Positions 27,531 to 38,035 of a stretch of DNA of 64,000 nucleotides are shown here, in pieces (the stretch's first letter is position 1; each line of letters opens with the position of its first letter). Source of the DNA: Pomphorhynchus laevis (taxonomy: Eukaryota; Acanthocephala; Palaeacanthocephala; Echinorhynchida; Pomphorhynchidae); contig WNNJ02002600.1 in NCBI GenBank assembly GCA_012934845.2, positions 62,001-126,000 on the forward strand, read 5' to 3'. The position numbers were made by a program, and so were the translations under genes. Under the pieces are notes generated by a model. That model searched no databases. It saw only the letters and a program-made list of their open reading frames with translations, and was not told where the DNA came from.

Positions 27531-29815
27531 CTTAAACAGCAACAATATGTTTTTTCAGATCGTTTTACTTAATAAGCTTTACAAAATGTAACAACAATAA
27601 ACGGAAATATAAAAATAAAAATTGGCTTCAGTCCGCAGCAACAGACTAGGGAAAAAACATAATTGCATTACCAGCACCAAAATTTCTTCAAAATTTAAAA
27701 CTTGATTCTTAATACTCACAGATTATCAAGATGAGAGCTCATTGATCCCTAAGAGATTCCTAAGGTGAGGTGTGTGTATCTTTTAATATTAATAAATATT
27801 TAATAATCGTCGAATTACTATAAAAAATAAGATACACGCGAAAACATAATTGTATTGCCATAATTGTATCGTTTTGTTGGTTGTTGGTTATACTTAATCT
27901 ATCACATTGAATCCAGACATAAAGAATCTGTAACTTTAAAAAATGAATAATAGTAAAATAATTCATTCTTTAATAAATTGAAAATTGAAATTTACAAAAA
28001 TTAAGAAATTTATATCGGGTGAATGTAATCTGATAGTTAAATTCCAGATAAAATCCAATATAAGTTCAGAAATTCTTCGAATGCTTGATGCGCTACTGCG
28101 CTGTGCAGGACTTTGTATATGTTCTAAAAGTATGCTTTACTGATTGAAATAATTATAATTTCCGTAACAATCCTTAAAATTTTGGTGCTGTTATATTAAT
28201 ATTAATTTATATTTTATTAAATATTTTATTAAATATCAAATATTCTATTTAAATATTATGGTAAAAATAATATATTCACAAGTTTAGGAAGGTTCGAGAT
28301 ATTTCAATTTTAGATAATTCAATTTGAATTAAAAACTCTAAAAAATTAATTAATTAATCTTATAATTATAAATAATTATTAGATTTTATACAATTTATAT
28401 TAATATAAAGTTTAAATAAAAAATAAAAAATCAATTATGTTACATAATCATGTATGACATGTTATATAACATCCAAAATATTTATTTTATATTAAAATAT
28501 ATACTACAATAATTTAATTGTATTTAGTAAAACACTATTATATATTTAACTACAATACATTTTAATTGCTAATATTTATAAATAAGCATCCATGCAAAAA
28601 TGTAAAATGTTGCGTACATAAAGTTATATTTTATTTTTATTTTTAACCCTACCCCTCGTTTGTAAATAATCAAATTGTTATCACATGTCTAAGTTTTATT
28701 TATTAGTCGAAATGCTTTCAATAAATTAAATTATATTTAATAAATTAAATGTATATTTGAAATAGATCATAGACTGAAATGTCAGAAGCATCCCATATTA
28801 ACGCACAATTTAATTATTAACAAGCGGTAATAATTACATCGCGGTATGGCAACTACGATGTCAAACTTGTGAAAAGAACAACGGTAAGGGATGTATTGAA
28901 TCCATCTATTTAGAGTTTAATTATCAAAACCAATGCCGTTTACTTAAGAAGACAATTGTGGTTCAATCCCTTGCTGATGTTTCGTGTTCCTAGAAACACC
29001 AGCAAGTCCCTCGTTAGTTGTTTTAGTCTCTCGAAACTAAATCCCTCTACTTTCGAGTTTTTCGTTGCGCGAAGAACTCAAAACGCATAAGTTTATGCAT
29101 CTGCAACTTATCATTTATTGATTTTAAAAAATACCTCTTATTGAGAGTTGAACCACAAAGACATTTTTAAAGCGATAAGGAACTCACGTGAGAATCAACG
29201 GATTTAATTAATTTTGAAAGAAGGAGAATGAAAGCAAGAATCAGAAAATAATAATAACAATATAATTGCTGATTTATGTCCTTAGGTCATATTTTACTTG
29301 AATACCTAACAATGATAAATTTGATGAAATTTTAATTCAAAAGAATATATAAAATATGTAATACATTATATCAGATCATTATATTGAGGCTAACTATTTT
29401 GAAAAAATGAAAATATCTGTTTCTTAAGAAGAATTTTTATAACTTAGATTTCTTATGAATTGATTAGTTGATAATGCAAAATGTTATAAAAAACGATTGC
29501 GGGGAATCTAGAAGAACTGATATACTGCTATATTGCCCTTAAAGAGCGGAGCCTTTTAAAGAGCTTTGAAAACATAATTTGATTTACAACGTGTTTTGAT
29601 TAATTTAACTCTCGAAATAATTTTTAATATTTGTTTCAATACAATTTTATTCAATACAATTACAAGCACGAGAACTCAGATCACTTACTCGGAGCAACAT
29701 ACTTTGAAATTATTAATATATTTAAACAATGTGATTATCTTTATCTTAAAATAGAATTTTTATAACTCGCAATTTCTGTGAACTGATATATACAATCATA
29801 AATTGATATGCCTTT
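27531..29815. other. AT-rich DNA upstream of ClpX, no gene recognised
   Basis: This should include the ClpX promoter and any first exon. No tRNA or protein gene is visible. A cluster of strong hairpins lies at 28970-29090. Confidence 0.5.
28970..29090. repeat. Cluster of strong short hairpins
   Basis: TTGCTG...CAGCAA encloses GTGTTCCTAGAAACAC at about 28973-29007. Next to it, GAGTTTTTCG pairs with CGAAGAACTC at about 29057-29082 over a five-base loop. This is mixed-composition sequence inside an A/T desert, so the stems are not a by-product of AT richness. The function is unknown. Confidence 0.4.
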
Positions 29816-30176
29816 GCACGCTACTTTAATCCCATTGATGGGATAATATATGATGACTATTTTCATTATTTTCTTAAGTAATCATAAAATAGTAACAATG
29901 ACAGCACAGGTGTATTAATTTGAAATTAGGAAACAAACAATACATGATTAGTTTGATAATAGTAATCATTAGGACAAATAAGTAGGTTTTCAAATTGAAG
30001 GTAGCACCTTCCCCTACCAACGCTGATTTAATTTGAAATCAGAAATGAGTTTAATTAAATTTGCAAAATGTAAGACGAAAGTATATAATTAAATCCAATT
30101 GCCAATAAAAGCAGACAAGTCAAGTGATCGTCAGGCAACATTTAAAGGACCGAAACGTGAAACGTAAATATTGGAT

Positions 30177-30222
30177 CAGTAGCTGATGAGGTTCACCAAT
30201 ACTGAAATGTAGCGTATTGTTG
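30177..30222 (+). ncRNA. Minimal type I hammerhead ribozyme (array copy A)
   Basis: Identical core to the copy 391 nt downstream: CTGATGA at 30183-30189, GAAA at 30204-30207, cleavage after GTA at 30216. The 3' stem I strand is TTGTTG, which pairs with CAGTAG only through several G-U pairs, so this copy may be weaker. Confidence 0.7.
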
Positions 30223-30567
30223 TTGACTTATAGATTGGATTGAAGTAGCGTGTAGAATAAAATAGTCATCAAAATTTCAATAGTAACAATGACCGCACAG
30301 ATATATCAACTTAAAATTAGGAAACAAACAATACATGATTAGTTTGATAATAGTAATCATTAGGACAAATAAGTAGGTTTTCAAATTGAAGGTAGCACCT
30401 TCCCCTACCAACGCTGATTTAATTTGAAATCAGAAATGAGTTCAATTAAATTTGCAAAATGTAAGACGAAAGTATATAATTAAATCCAATTGCCAATAAA
30501 AGCAGACAAGTCAAGTGATCGTCAGGCAACATTTAAAGGACCGAAACGTGAAACGTAAATATTGGAT

Positions 30568-30613
30568 CAGTAGCTGATGAGGTTCACCAATACTGAAATG
30601 TAGCGTACTGCTG
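30568..30613 (+). ncRNA. Minimal type I hammerhead ribozyme (array copy B)
   Basis: In order: CAGTAG (stem I 5' side), CTGATGA (30574-30580), a 14-nt stem-loop II closed by GGT/ACT, GAAA (30595-30598), a tiny stem III (A-U, U-G and G-C pairs, loop TAG), GTA as the cleavage triplet ending at 30607, then CTGCTG (stem I 3' side). CAGTAG pairs with CTGCTG over six positions with one G-U. All invariant core bases are present. A stem III of two to three pairs with a triloop is the form described for Penelope and retrozyme hammerheads. Confidence 0.75.
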
Positions 30614-30660
30614 CATTTCAGTATAGATCCGAATAAAAATAGTCATAAAAATTTCAATAT

Positions 30661-31690
30661 AAGTGCAATGCAAACTCATGTAAACTACAATGCAAATAGC
30701 ACGAAATGTTCAAAGCTAACATCTACCATTTATGAAGGTTTTTGCTGGTTGTAAGTTGTTTCGCTTGAATATCAATGCTGATACAGGGAGAGTACGCATA
30801 TCGGAATTCTATCTGCTAAAATTGGTATAGAACATTTTGTACGATAAATCTAAAGCGCGAGGAATCTAAGTTGAATATTTCCGAAATTAAATTTTTACAT
30901 TAAAGTTAAGGAAGTTGAAAAATATAAATTAAAATTTAATTGTTAATTTAAATTTAACTATTAATAAATAATATAATAAATGTGAAAAATTAACATAAAT
31001 GTGAAATTTTCAAAAATATAAAATGAACAAACGTTTAGTAAAATTTTATTTTACATTTCGGCATGATTTTAAAAGACTTTAACGAAATAAATAATGGTAG
31101 AATTACTGATCCTTAACAAATCCGTCAACTGCAAAATTCACGAAATTAACGTCACACCTTTTAACGTGCATCGAAGAAATTCATGCTCGAGATCAACATA
31201 AATAATATTTTATTGATATAAATTACAAATATTAAATAAAATAAATATTAAAATATTAAATAAAATATTAATAAAATAAATTACTTTATTACACATTATC
31301 ATAACTTCAATATTAAAATAATTATTGCTAAAAATTAAGAAACAAGAAACGTTTCTTGTTTCTTGTTTGTTTTTTTTTATTTTTTTCTTGTTATGCTCCA
31401 AATATTTGCTTTTACTAACATTAAAAATAATCCGACTTGGTTTCATCAGCATTTGGTTAATAAAAATTAAAAATGAAAATTGAAAAAAAAACGAAATTAC
31501 CTGCAATTTTTTAATTAAAAAATACCAAAAGTAAAATGATAATGCTTCATTATTGATAAAGAATTTTTAGAGCTGGATCAAATAAAGGAGGAAAATTTTA
31601 TTTAAAAAATTTACAATATTTTTTAAATATTTTAAAGTAAGCTCTAGAAAAAAATAATTAAATTAATTTTAATTAATTTAAATTAATTTG
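30661..31690. other. AT-rich intergenic DNA
   Basis: No coding or structured element is seen apart from a MITE end remnant at about 31548-31585 and an A/T-rich palindrome around GAAACGTTTC at about 31347. Confidence 0.45.
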
Positions 31691-31694
31691 CATT

Positions 31695-31915
31695 TTAATT
31701 TTTAACATTTCAGCAAAAAGAAAATTAAATTTCCGCTACATAATTTGATTTCTACAACATCAAAAGCATAAAGAGGTTGGAGCGCCATACTCACAAGACT
31801 TTAGTTTTCTGTTCTTAACACATTTTGAAAAATTAAGTTTGTGCAATCGCTATTTTAAATATTAAAAGATTTTCCTTCGGCATAAGTCACTAGAAACGTA
31901 ATTTACTTTCTTTCG
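31695..31915 (+). repeat. Direct repeat, left copy (right copy about 32525-32730)
   Basis: About 200 bp including CTACAACATCAAAAGCATAA, then AGAGGTTGG, then CACAAGACTTTAGTTTTCTG, recurs 830 bp downstream with few changes. The right copy has lost an internal piece. There is no coding sequence; the copies may be the ends of a non-autonomous element or a plain duplication. Confidence 0.6.
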
Positions 31916-33544
31916 TAAAATATTTTTAAATATACTTTTAAAATATTTTGTGATTCACATCTCATTCTCTCTGATAGTAGCATTTGTGCTTTCTATGTTC
32001 ATGCTTTATATATTCGTGCATTCTTATGTTCATGCTATATTTGTGCTTTATTTTTTCTATAATGACTATCTGGCGACGAAAACTTTACACTGTAATCTAA
32101 CGTATAGTTCTGAAAATTTATCGTTCCATGTTTTAAACACTTCCATATATTCCTCGTGCCAGATAAATAACACAAAAGACCTTTTCTCAGCGGGTTTTCT
32201 AGAAAATAATTTATAAAATATATACCTTACACCATCTTTCCCTATTTTAAAAATCAATTAAGTATTTAAAAATTAAAAATCTAATATCGTTGGATTCACA
32301 AAAGCTTACCATATTTTCAAGTAAGTTCAAGAACAAAAACATTAGTTTAAAAAGCTAATTAACTTTATTTTCAATTAATTTGAATTAATTAATTAATTTG
32401 AATTTATTTAATTTAATTAATTAATTTGGATTAATTTATTTTAATTTATTTATTTTAATAAATTAATTTGAATTAACTAATTTGAATCAATTTAGTAATT
32501 TAAATTAAGTAATTTAAATTAATTAATTTGCACATTAATTTTTAACATTTTAGCAAAAATAAAATTAAATTTCCGCTACATAACTTGATTTCTACAACAT
32601 CAAAAGCATAAAGAGGTTGGAGCACCAAACTCACAAGACTTTAGTTTTCTGTTCTTAACACATTAAATATTAAAAGACTTTCGTCGGCATAAGTCACAAG
32701 AAACGTAACTTACGTTTCTTCGTAACGTAAGTTAAGTTTAATCACATATCTAATTGCTTCTATAAAAGAAGTCTTCTTTTAAAAAAACTAAATCGCTGCA
32801 TTTCCTTTATTGTTATCGCGATTCCCACTTTTTTCATACTTTCATACTGTTGCCTCTAATTTTTGAAGCTATCAAGCCATTGACAATTACAAACTATCAA
32901 GCAAATTCTATCAGCCACGAAAATTGTCTTAAATGCTCACAAAAAGTTTACCTATCTTTTCATTATCTATTTTTTCTTTCGATTCACAACTAACATGACT
33001 TTTGTAAAATACAGACTGACAACAAACAACTGATAAACGACTCAACAAGTGAGTGAACTATTTAAGTAAATAAGGTTGTGTAGATCATGCAATGCTCATA
33101 AAAATATTTCATAATTTTATATAGTATAGACTTAATTTTACACAGTCATGAACAAATTCATATTCTATAAAGCGAAAAAATAAGTCAGCTATAATTGGGC
33201 TACTATTACAACCTATTAGAAACCCAATTCATTTTAAAACCTTTTATTTGTCTAAATATTGATGTACATTTAAATAATTTTAAAAGCAAGAATTTATATA
33301 ATGTAATATTTACCATTTTTTATAATAACTTGCCCGATTATAGTATTTTATATTATAATAACTGTCTATAACTTAATATAGATCAATAACTTAGATAGAT
33401 TAATATTATGAAAGATTAATAACTTAATCTATCATAATCGTCAATTAATCTTTGATTTATTGAACAAATGATATATTTAGAAAAAAATTTATATTTACAT
33501 AATGATCTTTTAGCTTATTATTTCTTAAAGTTGTTCTAGTATTT

Positions 33545-34180
33545 CTATTTGTTTAACATAAATATATTTAAGAGTATATTTAACATATTTTTAATATTTT
33601 TAACTCTATTTTTCTTATTCCTTTTATCACCATGACTTCTTCGTCTGCGTTTAACCGGATTATTATAATATAGTTGTTTATTATGTACTATACTACTTCT
33701 GCCAATTCCTTGTACCACGTCATTCAATCCTAATGGGTACATAGAATTAAGCTTTTTAATCCAAAAATCTTCTTTTTCTAATAGTTTTTGATTTAATATT
33801 TCCTTATTTTCTTCAACAATATGTTCTAAAATAAATAATTTACAATATCCTATATCATGTCCTATTAATCTCATATGTTTATGAAATATAGTTTGACTAT
33901 TATGCTGTATATTATATATGTGTTGCCTAAACCTAGTTTTTAACATTTGATATGTTTTTCCTATATATTGCAATCCACATGTACATTGTATTAGATACAC
34001 TACACCTGCAGTATTGCAATTACAATTATTATTAATATTTAATGAAAAACATTTGTTTGTCGTATTACAAGGGGGCATCCAGCAGCATCTGACATAGGAC
34101 TGTCTTGCATTAAACTGGGTTATTAAAAAGTAAATTACTATACTACTGATCTCCGTTCCTTGTACCACGTTCCTGATCAA
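33545..34180 (-). pseudogene. Penelope-like element, C-terminal GIY-YIG endonuclease part
   Basis: This 211-residue frame carries the terminal endonuclease of Penelope-like elements. Features are the Cys-rich entry (CNTTNKC, CNCNTAGVVYLIQC, TCGLQYIG) with VVY and YIG as the GIY-YIG pair, the KTRFRQH basic motif, the acidic KEDFWI block and MYPLGLND. The C-terminus is very basic (RRRRSHGDKR), as is usual for the family. The reverse transcriptase that should precede it is not present next to it, so this is a truncated copy. It is followed on the far side by a terminal repeat with a hammerhead-like motif. Confidence 0.8.
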
Positions 34181-34465
34181 TGATATTAAAGTCCTATAAA
34201 GGGATCACTAAATCCGTTTAAAAAATATTTGCTTCGCCAATAATAGTACAATAAATGCGCACTGAATAGTCTTTGGGGGAAGCGGTGTAAGGCATGTCAG
34301 GTAGGTAACTTGCAATATCACAGTTCTCAAAGTATTGCCCTAATAATATTGATAGGTGACGCCTAATGGTCTCCCTCTGTAGTCGGCAGTGGGAAATACT
34401 CTGATGATGGATCATAATAACGACGAAGCAAAAGTCATTAGGATTATTCGTTTCTACTTTATTTA
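34181..34465 (+). repeat. Penelope-like terminal repeat with decayed hammerhead
   Basis: The sequence at 34390-34450 aligns with the hammerhead region of the palindrome at 6360-6420: GGGAAATACT before CTGATGA (34401-34407), then GACGAAG, then GTCATTAG and TTATTCG. Here GAAA has become GAAG and stem II is short, so the ribozyme is probably dead. Its position next to the GIY-YIG frame links this family of repeats to Penelope-like elements. Confidence 0.5.
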
Positions 34466-34939
34466 GCCTCTACACAATGTAATATGAAGAATAAGCCAAC
34501 ACAAACAATTTTAATATCAATAATGTTTTTTGACATTTTGTCATAACACTGCTTTGACTCACAATGATATTGAGCAACATTTATGAACACTGCCGCTTAT
34601 TTCTCAAAAGAGAATTTTTTTTGGCAAATTAGTCTATTGAATTAGATGTTTCGATAATAAAATGCAGCAAATAAAACGTTGCGTTTTCATAATGTTAGAG
34701 AAATTTACAGCCAGACAGATATATACACATTTATTGTTCAAACACCTACCGTTATCTCAAATGCTGACACAGGAATGGAAAGTGTACACGTCGGTGCTAC
34801 AAAGGAAAGCGTTTTTGTCGCTGAAATGATTCAAACTCAACAAATCACAACGAAATCTCCTCAACACTAGGTATACTCTTAAATGTTAACCACAATAGAA
34901 AGGTAAGTAACGTTTATTTGTTTGTTAATGAGGAAGAGT

Positions 34940-37900
34940 TACTCCCCCAGTCAAAAAATTATCAAATTTGGCTATAATTACGGCAACTAAGCCAATCGAG
35001 AAACATCTTTTGTTTCGTACATTCCTACGGGAGTTTGTTCTAAAGTTTAATAATAGAGTCGTTTTCAACAACGTAAAATTTTAAACAACTCCCTGAGAGT
35101 CTCTTTTGCGTCATTAGATCTACTAAATGAATATTATCAGTATTTCTTGGAAAACCTGTCATTAACTGGTTCAATAATGCTAAAACCAATAATGGCCTCA
35201 ATTAAAATCACCAATTTTCCTTCCAAATGGAGGTCGAAGATCTTGAGTTACTCCAAAGCAAATTTGGCCTATCCAATTTGCGTCAACTTAAGGGGAGGGG
35301 TGGAGCTTACCTCTCAATCGCTTTTTGCTCGTAAGAAATAACTAACGGGCAATTGATATCTAAGAATAAAACAAATCCTTTTCTGGGATATAATTTATTA
35401 TTTCAAATGATAGATCAAGATTGACCTGACCTATCCTCACTGCTCCTCCTTCCAAAAGTGTGGACACTGGGAAACGTCTTGCAATTCAACTCTGCACTGT
35501 GGGGTGTGTGGTGAAGATAATTGCCATAATTTACTAAAAGGTGAGAAATGTGCTGCCCCACCAGCCTGCACTAATTGTAATGGATCTCATCCGGCTTGGT
35601 CCCGACGATGCCCAGCATTCATAAATTACAAAAAAAATCATTACTGGGAACCAGCCTAAATCCTTCGCCGAAGCTTCAAAGACTCAAAGTAATGATAGAC
35701 AAATGTCTGATTCTGATATATTGAAAATCGTCATCCTAAAAAACAATAAGCCATTAAAACAATGCAACGCATGATTGAACAACTTGTTTTGGCCTTTCTA
35801 GGCGCGGCACCAGCGCCGGCCGCTGCTGTTCTCCAATCGAAGAAACGCGGTGCATCAGTACCCAAAGTTCCGCCGTTAAAGGTAGGAAGACTACTGAAGA
35901 ATAAGAATACCAGGGGAATAAAGATATTGCCCAGGATGCTCCGATCCCAGATGGGGCTAGTAGCAGGGGGTAACCCTCCTGCCCCTAGTTCTGTCTAGGT
36001 TGGCTGCTACCCTCCAATCGATCTTCCACAATAGTGAGTAAACCCGAGCCTTTTTCACTGAATATTCTTCAGTGAAATTCGGGAGGTGCTTATGCCCTTA
36101 GACTTTTATCTGGAAGAGACGCAGATGTTATAGTCGTTCAGGAGACGCGGTATATCCGTCACCACCAGAGCATTACTCGATTTATCCCAATGCAATTTTG
36201 TTCCCATTATACTCCGTACATAACCTCACCTCACTCCTCTTCATCTCAACGACTCTTGACCTAAGTTAAGTGCTCCTTAAGATCTTCCCTCCTGCTAAAT
36301 TACTCTTGTTCAGCTCTGTCTTGTTTTGTAGTTTCACTTGTTAAGAACGGTAAACGCCTCAGTCTAGCTAATGTATACATCCGTCCAGGGGAGATTCACA
36401 AGAATCGTACCCTCCTGGATGGTATTATTGATAGCGGCTACGACATGGTACTAGGTGACTTTAACGACAGAACTGGTCGTTGGATTAATGCAGCACTCCG
36501 CAGAGCCAGGAACGGTTATCTTATTCACAAACCACCGTCCCCCACCTTTCATTGCACATCAACGAATTCACTCCTCGACTTATTACTGCTCCACGAGAGG
36601 TGGTTGTTAAAACCCTTCTGCACGGAGCAGTCGCGACAACATCTGTCCACCTCTCATGATCTAATTCGCTGGCGATTAGAAGAGGATACGCTGCTTCGTA
36701 GAAGATTCCACTTTGACCCGATCAGAGTGGCTTTCTTCCACGCAGCTATCCAACGCTTCCCCCGAATTGGTAATAAGAGTTTAACCGAATTTAATTCCTA
36801 CCTCTTTTCGCAAGCTACCGCGTTGCTTTCGACAACCTTTAAAGGTCGCATTTTCAATCCCACTCCGACAAAACTCAAGGTCCTAACTAAACTACTGAAC
36901 CTCCCTAATCTCTCTTCTTCCGGCAGACAGACCCTCTCAAATGAATACCGGCGCACCAGATATTGGTTCCAGCTGAGTGGGGATAGGGCTAGCATTTCTC
37001 GTCTTAACCCTTCTCAGTCTTTCTTTTGGAAGATATTTAAGAAGGAGAAGTTTGTTTGTTGGAGGGATAGGGCTTTGGGTTGGATCGGTAGTATAGGCCT
37101 TGATAAAGTTTTGGAGGAGTTACTAGCCCTTCACAATTATGGATCCACGCAATCTCCGCAACCAATCCCGCCTTGGGGAGTCTTCAGGAGTAGAGACTTA
37201 TCTGTCACAGATATTCTCAACGCCTGGGGGCCTCTTCCGGGTACCTCCAAAACCGTCGCTCCACTCTCTTCCAGTGTCTGTCAGCTTTTGACAGCCGATC
37301 AAAGAAGGGAGGTGGCCGTCACAATGCTATTGGCCACCCTATCCGATGTGGCCGGCATCAACATTAGCAAGAGATTTTTTTTACCTAAGAAGTATCCGGT
37401 CTCTTGTCCAAAAGACCTACGGCCCATTTTGATTCAAAATTCCCTCGTCTCGATCTACGAAAAAGCGCTTGCGCGTAGTATCCGCGATCATATAAGTAGG
37501 CGAAATTTAATTCTACCTGGTTTCCATAGGTTTGTCAAAGGTCGCTCGGTCCATTCAGCAGTTGGTGAAGTGCATTAGTTTTGTCAGGAGAATAGTCATC
37601 AATTCGCTGTGGCTGTTTTCCTTGATTTTTCCGCTGCATTTGACCCCATCTCAATTCCCTTTGTTATCTCTTCTCTCAGGTCCCTTGGGTTGCCTGCGAG
37701 AATTGTTAACAGGGTGGAGATACTGCTGTACACCAAGCGATTTTATTATGATAACGCCCTGATGCGCGTCAGTTCTACCTATTACGGGCGTGCTTCAATG
37801 CTACTCTCTCCCCTATCTTATATCTTGCTGCCTCCATCAATCTTTTCAAAATATTTAAACGTGAACAACGTCTAGTGGAGTACGCTGATGAGGTTTCTTA

Positions 37901-38035
37901 AGCTCCTCGTCTCTCGTTTACCCTGCATTGTCCGCATTGATTGGATTCTTCTGGGGGTGAAAGACCCCGGGTGGTTCAATCGGAAAGCGGCGTGTTGAAT
38001 TGGTTGGGGGCTCAGATTCGCATGAATTTGAGGCC
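34940..38035 (+). mobile_element. Jockey-like LINE (copy 2), with internal deletion in RT
   Basis: ORF1 remains run from about 34950 to 35997 and include zinc knuckles around 35440-35630 (CGHWETSC, CGVCGEDNC, then SHPAWSRRCPAF). The endonuclease follows from about 36090 (DVIVVQETR), with MVLGDFNDRTGRW at 36445 and STSHDLIRW near 36650. A 377-residue frame at 36445-37578 joins the endonuclease end to the first half of the reverse transcriptase (FVKGRSVHSAVGEVH). The RT then breaks and continues in other frames to about 37890, where the part after the YADD region is lost. The end resumes at KDPGWFNRKAAC. It belongs to the same family as the copies at 13490 and 58072 and is inactive. Confidence 0.85.
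36445..37578 (+). CDS. Jockey-like ORF2 fragment: endonuclease end and RT start
   Basis: This is a 377-residue open frame within the LINE. GDFNDR at the start is the endonuclease catalytic motif, and SHDLI about 70 residues later corresponds to the final histidine motif. A thumb/linker region with KILTKLLNLPNL-type sequence follows, then RT block 1 (KKYPVSCPKDLRPI) and block 2 (FHRFVKGRSVHSAV). It ends at a stop before the catalytic palm aspartates. It is longer and better kept than the same region of the other two copies. Confidence 0.7.
   Translation: MVLGDFNDRTGRWINAALRRARNGYLIHKPPSPTFHCTSTNSLLDLLLLHERWLLKPFCTEQSRQHLSTSHDLIRWRLEEDTLLRRRFHFDPIRVAFFHAAIQRFPRIGNKSLTEFNSYLFSQATALLSTTFKGRIFNPTPTKLKVLTKLLNLPNLSSSGRQTLSNEYRRTRYWFQLSGDRASISRLNPSQSFFWKIFKKEKFVCWRDRALGWIGSIGLDKVLEELLALHNYGSTQSPQPIPPWGVFRSRDLSVTDILNAWGPLPGTSKTVAPLSSSVCQLLTADQRREVAVTMLLATLSDVAGINISKRFFLPKKYPVSCPKDLRPILIQNSLVSIYEKALARSIRDHISRRNLILPGFHRFVKGRSVHSAVGEVH

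Larger units (their letters stand above)
29887..30660 (+). repeat. Tandem retrozyme-like repeat, 391-bp unit, with hammerhead ribozymes
   Basis: Two consecutive copies (29887-30216 partial; 30217-30607 complete) are nearly identical, and about 50 bp of a third follow. Each ends in the same 46-nt hammerhead motif; the predicted cleavage points (after 30216 and 30607) are 391 nt apart. There is no protein coding. Conserved parts are AGGTAGCACCTTC, CGCTGATTTAATTTGAAATC and CCGAAACGTGAAACG shortly before the ribozyme. Known metazoan retrozymes have this form: short tandem repeats with type I hammerheads that release monomers which circularise. A short inverted piece of the same unit at about 29816-29866 precedes the array. 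Other copies lie at 44070-44465 and 44470-44850. Confidence 0.8.

Noticed and set aside
28951-28962. tRNA B-box-like GGTTCAATCCC
   Set aside because: No A box at the right distance and no cloverleaf; kept only as a comment on the hairpin cluster.
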